A stretch of DNA of 64,000 nt from positions 8,984,425 through 9,048,424 of the forward strand of contig NZ_JAQNDM010000002.1 in NCBI RefSeq assembly GCF_028368975.1, in the 5' to 3' direction. The position numbers were made by a program, and so were the translations under genes. This stretch comes from Stigmatella ashevillena. Lineage in GTDB: Bacteria; Myxococcota; Myxococcia; Myxococcales; Myxococcaceae. This document shows positions 32,964 through 40,687 of the stretch, one piece after another. The notes beneath the pieces were generated by a model, which worked only from the letters and a program-made list of their open reading frames with translations, had not been told where the DNA came from and ran no database searches. Every line of letters begins with the position of its first letter. Position 1 is the stretch's first letter.

Positions 32964-33818
32964 TCAGTTGAGGTGATCCAACCGCTCGCGCAGCTCCTTG
33001 GCCAGCAGCTCCAGGCGATCGCGGTCCGGCGCGTCGGGCGACAGCTCCAGGCAGCGGTCCACGTCCTTGAGGGAGGAGCGGAACGCCCCCACCTTCATCA
33101 GCAGCAGGGCGCGTGTGCGCAGCTCTCCCGGGTGGTCCGGCGCCAGCAGCAGGAGCAGGTCCACCACGGTGAGTCCCCGCTCGGCGTCGTCGCGCTCCAG
33201 GTACACGCGCTTGAGGTTGGACAGCATCCGGTAGGTGATGAGCTCCACCGGCGCGGGGGTCAATTTGGAGCTGTCGAAGCGCAACTGGGGCGCCACTCGC
33301 TTGAGCAGCTCCTCGCACCCGTGCTCGGTGAGGATGTCCCCGTTGTGGAACGGATCAATGACCAGCTTGTGGTCCCCGGCGTTGCACGCCACCAGGAAGT
33401 GCCCGGGGAAGGCCACCCCATACAGGGGGATGCCGGCCCGCCGGGCCACCTCCAGGTACACCACCGAGAGCGTGATGGGCAGGCCCACCTTGTGCTCCAG
33501 CACGTGGTCCAGGAAGCTGTTGCTGGGCGAGAAATAGTCCTTCTCGTTGCCGCGGAAGCCTTCGATGTCCGCCAGGACATGGCGCAAGGCCCGCAGCCGA
33601 GGCAGGGACTCTCCTTGCTCGAACTGGCGCTCGATTTCCACCAGCACCCGGGTGGCCAGCACGTCCAGCGTGTGCAGGCACGCGGAGGTATCCAACGCCG
33701 GGTTGGCCAGGGTTGCGATGGCCAGCGCCGCCAGGTCCAACCGGGGCGGATCCGCGGCCAATGCGGAAACCAATCGCTCCCGGGCGAGCGGAGAACCGAA
33801 TCCGGAGGAGAAGTTCAC
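32964..33818 (-). CDS. SirB1-like protein (transglutaminase-like fold plus TPR)
   Basis: About 284 residues from a GTG at 33818 (MNFSSGFGSPLARERL); an ATG at 33854 is also open and neither has a good ribosome site. The core FRGNEKDYFSPSNSFLDHVLE, then GLPITLSVVYLEVARR and GVAFPGHFLV is the conserved SirB1 region, related to transglutaminase-like proteins. The C-terminal third is a TPR-like helical pair set (AERGLTVVDLLLLLAPDHPGELRTRA). The biochemical role of this family is not established. Probably in one transcript with the 92-residue gene upstream and the Nudix gene downstream. Confidence 0.88.
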   Translation of the reverse strand: MNFSSGFGSPLARERLVSALAADPPRLDLAALAIATLANPALDTSACLHTLDVLATRVLVEIERQFEQGESLPRLRALRHVLADIEGFRGNEKDYFSPSNSFLDHVLEHKVGLPITLSVVYLEVARRAGIPLYGVAFPGHFLVACNAGDHKLVIDPFHNGDILTEHGCEELLKRVAPQLRFDSSKLTPAPVELITYRMLSNLKRVYLERDDAERGLTVVDLLLLLAPDHPGELRTRALLLMKVGAFRSSLKDVDRCLELSPDAPDRDRLELLAKELRERLDHLN

Positions 33819-33871
33819 GGAGCAAGGACTAACCCACCTGAGGCCGAACGGCAAAGGCAGGTCAGCGGTTG

Positions 33872-34150
33872 CTAGAAGGTGGGAGGTGGGCGGGCGGGCA
33901 AACGTCCCTTTACTTCCGCCCGCAGAGCGATCTGCGCCGAGATGAGCCCCGCCAGGAGACCATCCTCGTACTCGAACGTCGGATGTTCCTTGAGTTCCGG
34001 GAAGTCGTGCGCGTTGCGCAGGTCCTCCGGACCGATGTTGGGCACCGCCTCCCGGGCCAACCGGAGCACCTTGGCCTGTTGCTGGGAGATCATCCGCTCG
34101 AAGAGCGAACCGGACAGCTCCAGCATCTCGTGCGCCACCTCTTCCGTCAT
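33872..34150 (-). CDS. Small conserved-looking protein of unknown function
   Basis: A 92-residue soluble, mostly helical acidic protein (MTEEVAHEMLELSGSLFERMISQQQAKVLRLAREA...), ending in a Pro-rich tail. ATG 34150 sits 23 bases after the stop of the YiiX-like gene, with AGGCAGGACG just before it, and 53 bases before the SirB1-like start. The frame extends far upstream only as a shadow of the neighbour. No family recognised; gene status rests on spacing and amino-acid composition. Confidence 0.7.
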   Translation of the reverse strand: MTEEVAHEMLELSGSLFERMISQQQAKVLRLAREAVPNIGPEDLRNAHDFPELKEHPTFEYEDGLLAGLISAQIALRAEVKGRLPARPPPTF

Positions 34151-34173
34151 CGTCCTGCCTCGCTGTCCATGGA

Positions 34174-35799
34174 TTACTTCTGGGCGATGTCCCACTTCAT
34201 TCGCCGGTAGCTCTGGCGGAAGGAGAGGACAGAGCCCTCGATAGCGGCCTGCCCCTCCTCGCGTCCATCCAGAAAGGCGACGAAGTCGAGCTGGCGCTCC
34301 GGCAGGCCGTACTCCTGGTCGAACAGCTTGACGAGCTCGTTGGCGGGCAGGGTCTTCCGGCCGGCCACGTCCACCAGGCCGATGCGCAGGCCCTTCATGT
34401 CCTGGGCGGGGGCATAGGCCTTGTAGACGAGCTCCGTGCACACCAGCGTCGAGTCCGAGAAGAAGTCGAAGTTGAAGTCGTACGGACGGCCTTGGTAGGT
34501 GAAGGCCCGCACGATGGCCTGGGCTTTCTCCCGGAGCGAGAGCCGGGGCCTCAGGACGCCCAGGTAGTCCACGCGCATGCCGTGCTCGGGGCCGGTGAAG
34601 GAGACGCCTTCGCTGATGGACTCGATGATGCGGAAGGGGTCCCCGTGCTCGTCCTGGCCGCGGTAGTGCGCCCACTTCTCCGGAAAGAGCCGGGCCAGGT
34701 GCTCGCCGAGCGTCTGGGGTTGGCCGGGCAGGGTGGCCAGCCACGCCTTCACGTCCGCATCGCCGTCGAAGTGGGCGGAGAGCTGCGCCGGGGTGCCCAC
34801 GTACAGCTCCGCATGGGGCCAGAAGCCCGGCAGGCCGATGTTGGAAAGGTACCAGTTCTGCCGGGCGACGAGGATGTCTCCTGGCTGGGTCTTCTCCAGC
34901 ACGGCCAGGACCTGCTCGCGGGAGATGAGCGGTTTGCCCACGCGCAGCACGCGCGTGTCCCCCATCCATTCGGCCACGGAGCGCTGCACGGGAAAGAGGG
35001 CTTGCGTGGCGCTGTCCTGGACGAGGTCCTTGGCTGCCACGGTGAAGAAGGAGGGCCCTCGTTTGAGGAACTTGCCGCGGGCCACCTGGGAGGCCGCCGT
35101 CATCTCCTGGAAGGCCCAGGCCGTCAGGGGAGCGTTGTGTGCCCCCGCCTTCTTCAAGAGGGGGCGGACCTGCTCCCGGTAGCTGTCGCCGGTGTAGAGC
35201 TGGGCCGCGGTGGCGATGTGGATGGCCTTCTCCTTGAACTGGGTGAAGGCGCGGGCGGGGACACCGTACTCGGGCGCGGGCTCATCCAGGAGCACCTCGA
35301 GCTGCTTGCGGCCATTCGTCAGCTCCGCGTAGGTGAGCCCGTGGGCCAGCTCCGTGGTGAGCGCCACGTGCGTCAGGAGGAAACCCCAGCCGTGCTTCCC
35401 CGGCTGGGTGAGCGAGGGCACCTTCACGAAGTTCCAGTAGCGCTGGCGGATGACCTCCGTGGAGACGAAGTAGTCGAAGAAGGACGCCCAGGTGGTGAGC
35501 AGGGTGCGCTTCTGCTCGGGGGTATAGGGGATGTCCTGATCCTGCTGGTAGAGGGCGAGCTGCTCGCGGAGCTGTTCCTGAAGGGCCCGGAGTCCGGCGG
35601 TGTGGCGCTGGAGGGCCTGGAGGTCCTGTTGGGCCAGGAACTCGAAGGAACCCGGGTCCAGGTCATAGACGTTGAGGGACCTGGGCACGGCCGAGGCGGG
35701 GGGTGGGGCAGGGGGAGAAGGAGGGGCCGTTGGGCCGGCCGGTGTCGCGGGGGCACCCCCGAGCACGAGCAGGGCCAGCAGGAGGGACGGGGAGGGCAT
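34174..35799 (-). CDS. Exported YiiX-like (NlpC/P60 permuted papain-fold) hydrolase
   Basis: A 541-residue exported protein: signal peptide MPSPSLLLALLVLGGAPATPAG, then a Pro-rich linker, a long helical domain about 45-290, and a C-terminal YiiX/NlpC-like permuted papain fold. Key residues are His329 in FWPHAELYVG after QPGDILVARQ, and Cys454 in LVCTELVYKAY. Circularly permuted NlpC/P60 enzymes of this type act on amide, ester or thioester bonds in lipids or peptides. The helical domain may bring it to membranes or a partner. ATG 35799 is chosen for the signal peptide; ribosome site weak. Confidence 0.85.
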   Translation of the reverse strand: MPSPSLLLALLVLGGAPATPAGPTAPPSPPAPPPASAVPRSLNVYDLDPGSFEFLAQQDLQALQRHTAGLRALQEQLREQLALYQQDQDIPYTPEQKRTLLTTWASFFDYFVSTEVIRQRYWNFVKVPSLTQPGKHGWGFLLTHVALTTELAHGLTYAELTNGRKQLEVLLDEPAPEYGVPARAFTQFKEKAIHIATAAQLYTGDSYREQVRPLLKKAGAHNAPLTAWAFQEMTAASQVARGKFLKRGPSFFTVAAKDLVQDSATQALFPVQRSVAEWMGDTRVLRVGKPLISREQVLAVLEKTQPGDILVARQNWYLSNIGLPGFWPHAELYVGTPAQLSAHFDGDADVKAWLATLPGQPQTLGEHLARLFPEKWAHYRGQDEHGDPFRIIESISEGVSFTGPEHGMRVDYLGVLRPRLSLREKAQAIVRAFTYQGRPYDFNFDFFSDSTLVCTELVYKAYAPAQDMKGLRIGLVDVAGRKTLPANELVKLFDQEYGLPERQLDFVAFLDGREEGQAAIEGSVLSFRQSYRRMKWDIAQK

Positions 35800-35979
35800 G
35801 GATCGAGGCCGGGAAAGCGGGACAAGCCCCAATCTACCTCGAAGGCGCTCGGGATGGCTGCCTGCTCGGCCTGTGGGCTGCGGAGGCGATGCCCCTTCCA
35901 GGTGGCTCAATGGCGGGAGCATCCCCACGTTCTGGGTAAGCACCCGGACTATTGGAGCCGGGCAGAAAGGCAGTTTTCG

Positions 35980-36297
35980 ATGGCTTACGGACAGGCGGAG
36001 AACCCTGCGCTCTCGATCCCCCCTCACCTGGATGCGGTGGAGTATCCGGTGTGGCGTGAGCAACTCGCCAAGGCGGCTGCGGACAACGGCGCCCCCATAG
36101 ACGTCATCAACGTCTTCAAGTGCTTGCCGCGCTCGCAGTACGAATCGAAGGAGCAAGTGCTCCGCGATCTGGCCGAGGCGGCACGGCGGTTCGCCATGGG
36201 GAATCTCCCGGACGATGACGGGGTGTCTCGGGACCGGCGCAACATCGGCAGGGATCTGGTGGAGAACGCTCCGCCAGGGCATTCGCGCCATCCCTGA
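35980..36297 (+). CDS. Small DUF2795-like protein
   Basis: A 105-residue soluble protein (MAYGQAENPALSIPPHLDAV...), helical in the middle (DVINVFKCLPRSQYESKEQVLRDLAEAARRF), matching the short DUF2795-type pattern in which a helix is followed by LPxxxYxSxxxV. AAAGG precedes ATG 35980 by about nine bases. The frame is open far upstream as a shadow of the minus-strand gene, so the start is not certain. Divergent from the YiiX-like gene. Function unknown. Confidence 0.7.
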   Translation: MAYGQAENPALSIPPHLDAVEYPVWREQLAKAAADNGAPIDVINVFKCLPRSQYESKEQVLRDLAEAARRFAMGNLPDDDGVSRDRRNIGRDLVENAPPGHSRHP

Positions 36298-36355
36298 CCG
36301 GCACGGTTGAAGAGGCTCGCGGGCGCTGGCGGTTTCTGCCAGCGTCCACGGGTCC

Positions 36356-37249
36356 ATGTGCCTTCGACGACTCCCGTGGCTCTGCTGTGCCCTGCTGATG
36401 GCTTCCTGCACGAAGCCTCCTCCTTCGCGCCTGCCCGAAGCGGGGCTTCCCCCCGTGCGGCTCGATTTCCGGCCGCCTGCGGACCGTTCGATCACGGAGA
36501 GAGCGCAGACGGTACGGACGGTGGAGCGGGGTGGAGAGCGGAAGACGGAAACGGTGGAGATGACCACCGTGACGCGCTTTGCCCCGGTGGAGAGCGGCTG
36601 GCAGCTCACCCAGACGGTTTCCCGGGCGGGAATGTCCCAGGAGGGCGCGCCGGTCCGCACGCAGGTGGATGAAGTGTTCACGCGGGTCGCCTTGCAGGTG
36701 CAACTGGCCGCGGATGGGGCTTTCGTGAAGGTGAGCAATCCCGGCGAGGCGTTGAAGGTGCTGCGGACCGCTGCCCCCGCAGGGCAGGGCCTGGGAGCCC
36801 TGGAGGCGTTTTTGTCCCCGGAGGCCGTCGAGGAGCGTACGCGCCGAGAATGGGAGGCGAAGTTCGGGGGGTTGTTTCAGCGAAACCTGACGGTGGGGCA
36901 GCACACCTGGGCCGTGGATCGCTTCCCCACCCCCGAGGGAGAGATCGTGTACCTGTTGGAGCGGACGGTGACTGGCACGCGGTTGACGGACCAGGGCGAC
37001 GCGCTGGTGCTGAGCCTGCGCTGTCTGGAGGCGTTGCCCGAGGAGGCGTCCGCGGAGCTTCAAGAGGTGTATCAGGGCGCGGGAGCGCCGCCGCTGACGC
37101 CGGGAGTCACCTGTGAAGGGGAGCAGGTGGTGGCGCGCGGGCACTTCGTACCGGTGAGCCGCACGTTGACGGTGCGCGCTCAGGTGGCCGGGGCGGCCTG
37201 GACGCTGGCGGCGCAAACGAAGTTGGAGATGCTGGAGGAGGCACGATGA
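36356..37249 (+). CDS. Predicted lipoprotein of unknown function
   Basis: A 297-residue lipoprotein: MCLRRLPWLCCALLMASC, lipobox MASC, then a Pro-rich linker. The body is a regular series of beta-strands (ETVEMTTVTRFAPVESGWQLTQTV, RTLTVRAQVAGAAWTLAAQTKLEM). No named family recognised. Its stop overlaps the next start by four bases (ATGA at 37246), so it is coupled to the CoA-binding protein gene, although one product is exported and the other cytoplasmic. Confidence 0.8.
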   Translation: MCLRRLPWLCCALLMASCTKPPPSRLPEAGLPPVRLDFRPPADRSITERAQTVRTVERGGERKTETVEMTTVTRFAPVESGWQLTQTVSRAGMSQEGAPVRTQVDEVFTRVALQVQLAADGAFVKVSNPGEALKVLRTAAPAGQGLGALEAFLSPEAVEERTRREWEAKFGGLFQRNLTVGQHTWAVDRFPTPEGEIVYLLERTVTGTRLTDQGDALVLSLRCLEALPEEASAELQEVYQGAGAPPLTPGVTCEGEQVVARGHFVPVSRTLTVRAQVAGAAWTLAAQTKLEMLEEAR

Positions 37250-37689
37250 ACTTCACGGACAACCTCATCGAGAGTGATGCAGGCATCGAGCGCGTGGTGA
37301 AGGGCTCGAAGCGCGTGGCGGTGCTGGGCATCAAGACAGAGCAGCAGGCGGGGCAGCCCGCCCTCTACGTGCCGGAGTACCTGGTCAAGGCCGGGGTGGA
37401 GGTGGTGCCGGTGCCCGTCTATTACCCGGATGTGACGCACATCCTGGGCAAGCCGGTGTTCCGGCGGCTCGTGGACATTCCAGGCGAGGTGGACCTGGTG
37501 GATGTGTTCCGGCGCCCTCAGGACATCAACGCCCATGTGGACGACATCATCGCCAAGAAGCCGAAGGCGGTGTGGTTCCAGTCGGGGATCCGCAACGACG
37601 AAGCGGCCGAGAAGCTGGCCCGGGCGGGCATTCAAGTGGTTCAGGACCGGTGCCTGATGGTGGAGCACCGGCGCTTCAGCTTCCGCTGA
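37246..37689 (+). CDS. CoA-binding domain protein (YccU-like)
   Basis: A 147-residue Rossmann-like single-domain protein (KRVAVLGIK, LVKAGVEVVPVPVYYPDV, GEVDLVDVFRRPQDI, AVWFQSGIRNDEAAEKLARAGIQVVQDRC). This is the stand-alone CoA-binding domain of the YccU/succinyl-CoA-synthetase-alpha N-terminal type. Such proteins bind CoA or acyl-CoA; a specific function is not established. GGAGGAGG upstream supports ATG 37246, which overlaps the previous stop. Confidence 0.92.
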   Translation: MNFTDNLIESDAGIERVVKGSKRVAVLGIKTEQQAGQPALYVPEYLVKAGVEVVPVPVYYPDVTHILGKPVFRRLVDIPGEVDLVDVFRRPQDINAHVDDIIAKKPKAVWFQSGIRNDEAAEKLARAGIQVVQDRCLMVEHRRFSFR

Positions 37690-37755
37690 CGCCCAAGCTC
37701 AGCCTTGAAACGGATCGATGCCACGTCTCCTCGGCTAAGGCGTGCGCGATAGCCT

Positions 37756-38181
37756 CTACTCGCCCTGAATCGCCAAGATCCGCCATGCGCGGATGTCGAT
37801 CGCATAGGTGGCCCCTAAATCGATAATAGGGGCGGACCCGATGTCGCATTCATGCGCGTTGGGGAAGATGCTGACAAACATGATCCCCTCAGGGCCCGGC
37901 GCCGCGGTGACATCGTAGGCTTCACGCCGGTAAAGGCATTGTTCCAGCGGAGTGGCTTCTTTATGGGGCTTGCGGTCCCAAGGGAGGAAGTCGTCCATCG
38001 CGAGCTGGGCGGCTCTAAGCATGTTTCCGCGAATGGTCTGTCTCCCTTCTTCAGCGAATCCAACGGGAAACTGAACTTGCGCTGCTTCTTCGCGTGATGC
38101 ATGAGCAGGGCGCGGAGGACCCTGTAAGAGAAAGCAGGCAGGAAAGGAGACGGACCACAAGAGCAAGGAGAAGCGCTTCAT
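37756..38181 (-). CDS. Small exported protein in the JAMM/patatin operon
   Basis: A 141-residue exported protein: signal MKRFSLLLWSVSFPACFLLQGPPRPAHA, then an acidic mixed domain (QFPVGFAEEGRQTIRGNMLRAAQLAMDDFLPW, GIMFVSIFPNAHECDIG). It starts five bases after the stop of the JAMM-motif lipoprotein gene, so the two are tightly coupled. The encoding DNA is visibly less G+C-rich than its surroundings. No family recognised. Position and export suggest a partner, chaperone or inhibitor of the JAMM protein (inference). Confidence 0.78.
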   Translation of the reverse strand: MKRFSLLLWSVSFPACFLLQGPPRPAHASREEAAQVQFPVGFAEEGRQTIRGNMLRAAQLAMDDFLPWDRKPHKEATPLEQCLYRREAYDVTAAPGPEGIMFVSIFPNAHECDIGSAPIIDLGATYAIDIRAWRILAIQGE

Positions 38182-38185
38182 CAGG

Positions 38186-38827
38186 CTAATCTGGGCCTTG
38201 CACGGGGGTGATGATTCCATCCTGCTTGTCTTCGGGCTTGATGAGTCCGATGAGCTTCCATCTCTTGTCTCGACGTTCGTACACTTCACCTGGACGGCTC
38301 TCGTTCGTGTAGGGAATGAGCTTCTGGATGTGACAGGACGAGTCGAACTGGATGCGGATGGTCCATAACTGGGTGACGGCCATTGCATCTTGCTGGGATA
38401 GCGCGGATGGAGACCATGGGTGGCTGTGAAAGTCGGCAATCGCGACGGTGCGTCCGCGCTCATCATCGACATAGCTGGGAGGAGTACAGCGCTTTCGTTT
38501 TGAGGCACCCACCAGCACCGTTGGCCCCAAAGGGGAGGCGATGCTTGCGTAATAAACACCATTGCCAAGCGAGTAGATGGCGCCACAGTACTCTTGGCCG
38601 TAATCGCGGAGTGTGGCGCCAGGCAGGCGCATGACGGCTGGGCAGAGTTGATCAATCACTTCGTCCACGTGCTCTGACGGCGAGAGGGCTTGCCAGGGAC
38701 CGCGAACCCATACCCTGGCGCCATTTCTAAAACCGTAGTTCGTGGTTTCAGCGTGTCTCGTGGGACTGCTGGCGCATCCCCATGCTCCGCACACCAGAAA
38801 GGAGAGCCCGGCAGCGGCGGCTCTCAT
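38186..38827 (-). CDS. Lipoprotein with JAMM/DUF4329-like metallopeptidase motif
   Basis: A 213-residue lipoprotein: MRAAAAGLSFLVCGAWGC, lipobox AWGC. The C-terminal domain carries a textbook JAMM zinc motif HxHx7SxxD: His134-Ser-His136 (ADFHSHPW), Ser144, Asp147. A candidate catalytic Glu79 lies in GQEYCGAIY. The lead-in EYCGAIY...VYYASIASP resembles DUF4329, a JAB-related domain found in polymorphic-toxin-like proteins. JAB enzymes cleave isopeptide or peptide bonds; export of one as a lipoprotein is unusual. Its start overlaps the patatin stop (ATGA, 38824-38827). The coding DNA is low in G+C (32 of 60 bases at 38521-38580). Confidence 0.82.
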   Translation of the reverse strand: MRAAAAGLSFLVCGAWGCASSPTRHAETTNYGFRNGARVWVRGPWQALSPSEHVDEVIDQLCPAVMRLPGATLRDYGQEYCGAIYSLGNGVYYASIASPLGPTVLVGASKRKRCTPPSYVDDERGRTVAIADFHSHPWSPSALSQQDAMAVTQLWTIRIQFDSSCHIQKLIPYTNESRPGEVYERRDKRWKLIGLIKPEDKQDGIITPVQGPD

Positions 38828-39693
38828 GACGCTTCGAACTTCTGGGGAGGCCGCGCCAGGGCGCGCTCCGCGGACAGCCGGGCCTGGTCCATGGCGCCGA
38901 AGCCTCGCTCCAGGGTGGTCGCCGTCACAGGGGGCAGGTTGGAGGTGACGACGTACACGGGCACCTTCCGCGTCTCCAGCAGGCTCAGTTGAAGCCGGAA
39001 GTGGTCGTGCCGCAGGGCCGAGGAGGCCGTGGCCAATCCCTGGGCGTACACCAGGGGGCCTCCGACCACCTTGCGCGTCTTGCTGGGCAGGTAGTGCACG
39101 AGCAGGACATCCAGGTCCTTTCCGATCGCGTTCTCACTCAGCGCCAGGGCGGGTGCCTTGTCCACCAGGCCTCCGTCCCAGTACTGCGACTGGCCGATGG
39201 GCACCGAGCGGAACAGCCCCGGGTAGGCACAGGTGGCGTGGATGGCCGGGGCCAGCTCTCCCGAGGTGAACACATCGTGCGTGCCCTGGGTGAGGTTCGC
39301 GGCCACCAGCAGCAGCGGGTGCGGCAGCTCTTCGAACGTACGCACCGGCAGGTTGTCCTCCAGCAGTGTCCGGAAGCGCCGGCCCTTGAGCAGGCCCGTG
39401 AAGCCGTGCCCCTTGCGCACGTCCCTCACCGCCCCCAGAGGGTCTGGATCCCAGAAGTTCTCCCGCGTTTGCTTCAGCAGCAGCTCCTCCATCTCGGGAA
39501 TCGGCATGCCCGCAGCGCCGAGCGCCGCCACCATGCCTCCCGCCGAAGTGCCCGCGTAGGCCGTGGGTTGGATCCCCGCTCCCGCCAGCCCCTTGAGGAA
39601 GCCGGCGTGACCGTAGAAACCGAAATAGCCCGCGGAGAGGACGAGCCCGATGCGTTTGCCTTCGAGGAGCTGATGCAAGGTGGGGGAGGCCAT
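38824..39693 (-). CDS. Patatin-like phospholipase
   Basis: A 289-residue patatin-fold acyl hydrolase. Nucleophile Ser50 in GTSAGG and catalytic Asp173 in YWDGGLVDKAP form the Ser-Asp dyad. The oxyanion loop before it reads LSAGYFGFYGHAGFL instead of the usual GGGxRG, so it is a divergent member. No signal peptide. ATG 39693 (MASPTLHQLL) is chosen because the frame's first start, 39786, would leave only four bases to the divergent ArsR gene. It is the first gene of a minus-strand trio with the JAMM lipoprotein (four-base overlap) and the small exported protein. Local G+C is high (45 of 60 at 39001-39060). Confidence 0.88.
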   Translation of the reverse strand: MASPTLHQLLEGKRIGLVLSAGYFGFYGHAGFLKGLAGAGIQPTAYAGTSAGGMVAALGAAGMPIPEMEELLLKQTRENFWDPDPLGAVRDVRKGHGFTGLLKGRRFRTLLEDNLPVRTFEELPHPLLLVAANLTQGTHDVFTSGELAPAIHATCAYPGLFRSVPIGQSQYWDGGLVDKAPALALSENAIGKDLDVLLVHYLPSKTRKVVGGPLVYAQGLATASSALRHDHFRLQLSLLETRKVPVYVVTSNLPPVTATTLERGFGAMDQARLSAERALARPPQKFEAS

Positions 39694-39790
39694 GGCGCCC
39701 ACATAGACGAGTGTCTCCCGGGGAGCAACGCGCCGCGTCGCGCATCCGAGTGGTGTCTTCCCAGGAATCGATGTATGTTGATTCACCGAT

Positions 39791-40687
39791 ATGGATGTCC
39801 TCTCCCAGTCCTTTCGCGTCCTTGGGGATGCGACACGGCTGCGGATTCTGCGCCTCGTGGCGCAGACTCCGCTGAACGTGACGGAGCTGGTGTCCCTGGT
39901 GGGGGTGGCCCAGTCCTCCGTGTCTCACCACCTGGGCAAGCTCAAGGGGTTGGGCCTCATCGGCGAGGAGCGGCAGGCCGGCTTCAGCTACTACTCCCTC
40001 GCCTTGGAGCCGGCCGACAGCCGCTGGCCGCTCATCCGCCTGGCGCAGGAGGCCGAGGACGACACCGGAGACTCCGCCCGGCTGAAGGATCTGCTCCGCG
40101 CGCGGGAGGATCGGCAGGCGCTCAATGAGCGGCTCCTCGAGCCGGGCCAGTCCTGGTACCTGTGGGCGGGCGCGCTCGCGTCCTTGCTGCCGCCGCTGGA
40201 TGTGGCGGACTTTGGCTGCGGTTCGGGGACCCTCTCCGTGGCCATTGCCCGCTGGGCCCACCGGGTCTGGGCCATTGATCAGAACCCGGAGGCGCTCTCT
40301 CAGGCGAAGGAGCGGGCCACGCGCGAGGGCCGCTCCAACATCCAGTTCCTGTGCGAGAACCTGCACCGGCTGTCGCTGCCGGCGGGGGAGAGGGATCTCG
40401 TCGTCATCTCCCAGAGCCTCCACCACGTGGAATCCCCGGCCGCGGTGCTGGCCGAGGCCTGGCGGTTGCTCAAGCCCGGGGGCAAGTTGGTGGTGCTGGA
40501 GCTCATGCCGCACGAAGAGCGCTGGGTGCTCGACCGGCTGGGCCACAAGCACCTGGGCTTCCCGCCCGAATTTCTCGAAACCGCGTTGCGTGAGACCGGT
40601 TTCCAATCCCTCAACCGAGAGGTTCATGCGCGAGACGGGACCAGCTCGTTTCGCGTGTTCCTCCTGACCGGAGTCAAGCCCGCATGA
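39791..40687 (+). CDS. ArsR-family regulator fused to a SAM-dependent methyltransferase
   Basis: A 298-residue fusion. Residues about 1-90 are an ArsR winged helix (LRILRLVAQTPLNVTELVSLVGVAQSSVSHHLGKLKGLGLI); about 125-290 are a class I methyltransferase (ADFGCGSGTLSVAIA, VWAIDQNPEAL, SQSLHHVESPAAVLAEAWRLLKPGGKLVVLEL). Its stop overlaps metH by four bases. ArsR-family SahR-type regulators are known to control methionine/SAM recycling genes, and a methyltransferase-like domain could sense SAM or SAH directly. A role as SAM/SAH-responsive regulator of metH is inference from the fusion and position. Confidence 0.92.
   Translation: MDVLSQSFRVLGDATRLRILRLVAQTPLNVTELVSLVGVAQSSVSHHLGKLKGLGLIGEERQAGFSYYSLALEPADSRWPLIRLAQEAEDDTGDSARLKDLLRAREDRQALNERLLEPGQSWYLWAGALASLLPPLDVADFGCGSGTLSVAIARWAHRVWAIDQNPEALSQAKERATREGRSNIQFLCENLHRLSLPAGERDLVVISQSLHHVESPAAVLAEAWRLLKPGGKLVVLELMPHEERWVLDRLGHKHLGFPPEFLETALRETGFQSLNREVHARDGTSSFRVFLLTGVKPA

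Noticed and set aside
35850-35980. Possible upstream extension of the DUF2795-like gene with two Cys-rich segments (CSACGLRRRC)
   Set aside because: No ribosome site upstream, and the conserved-looking part begins at ATG 35980, which has AAAGG.
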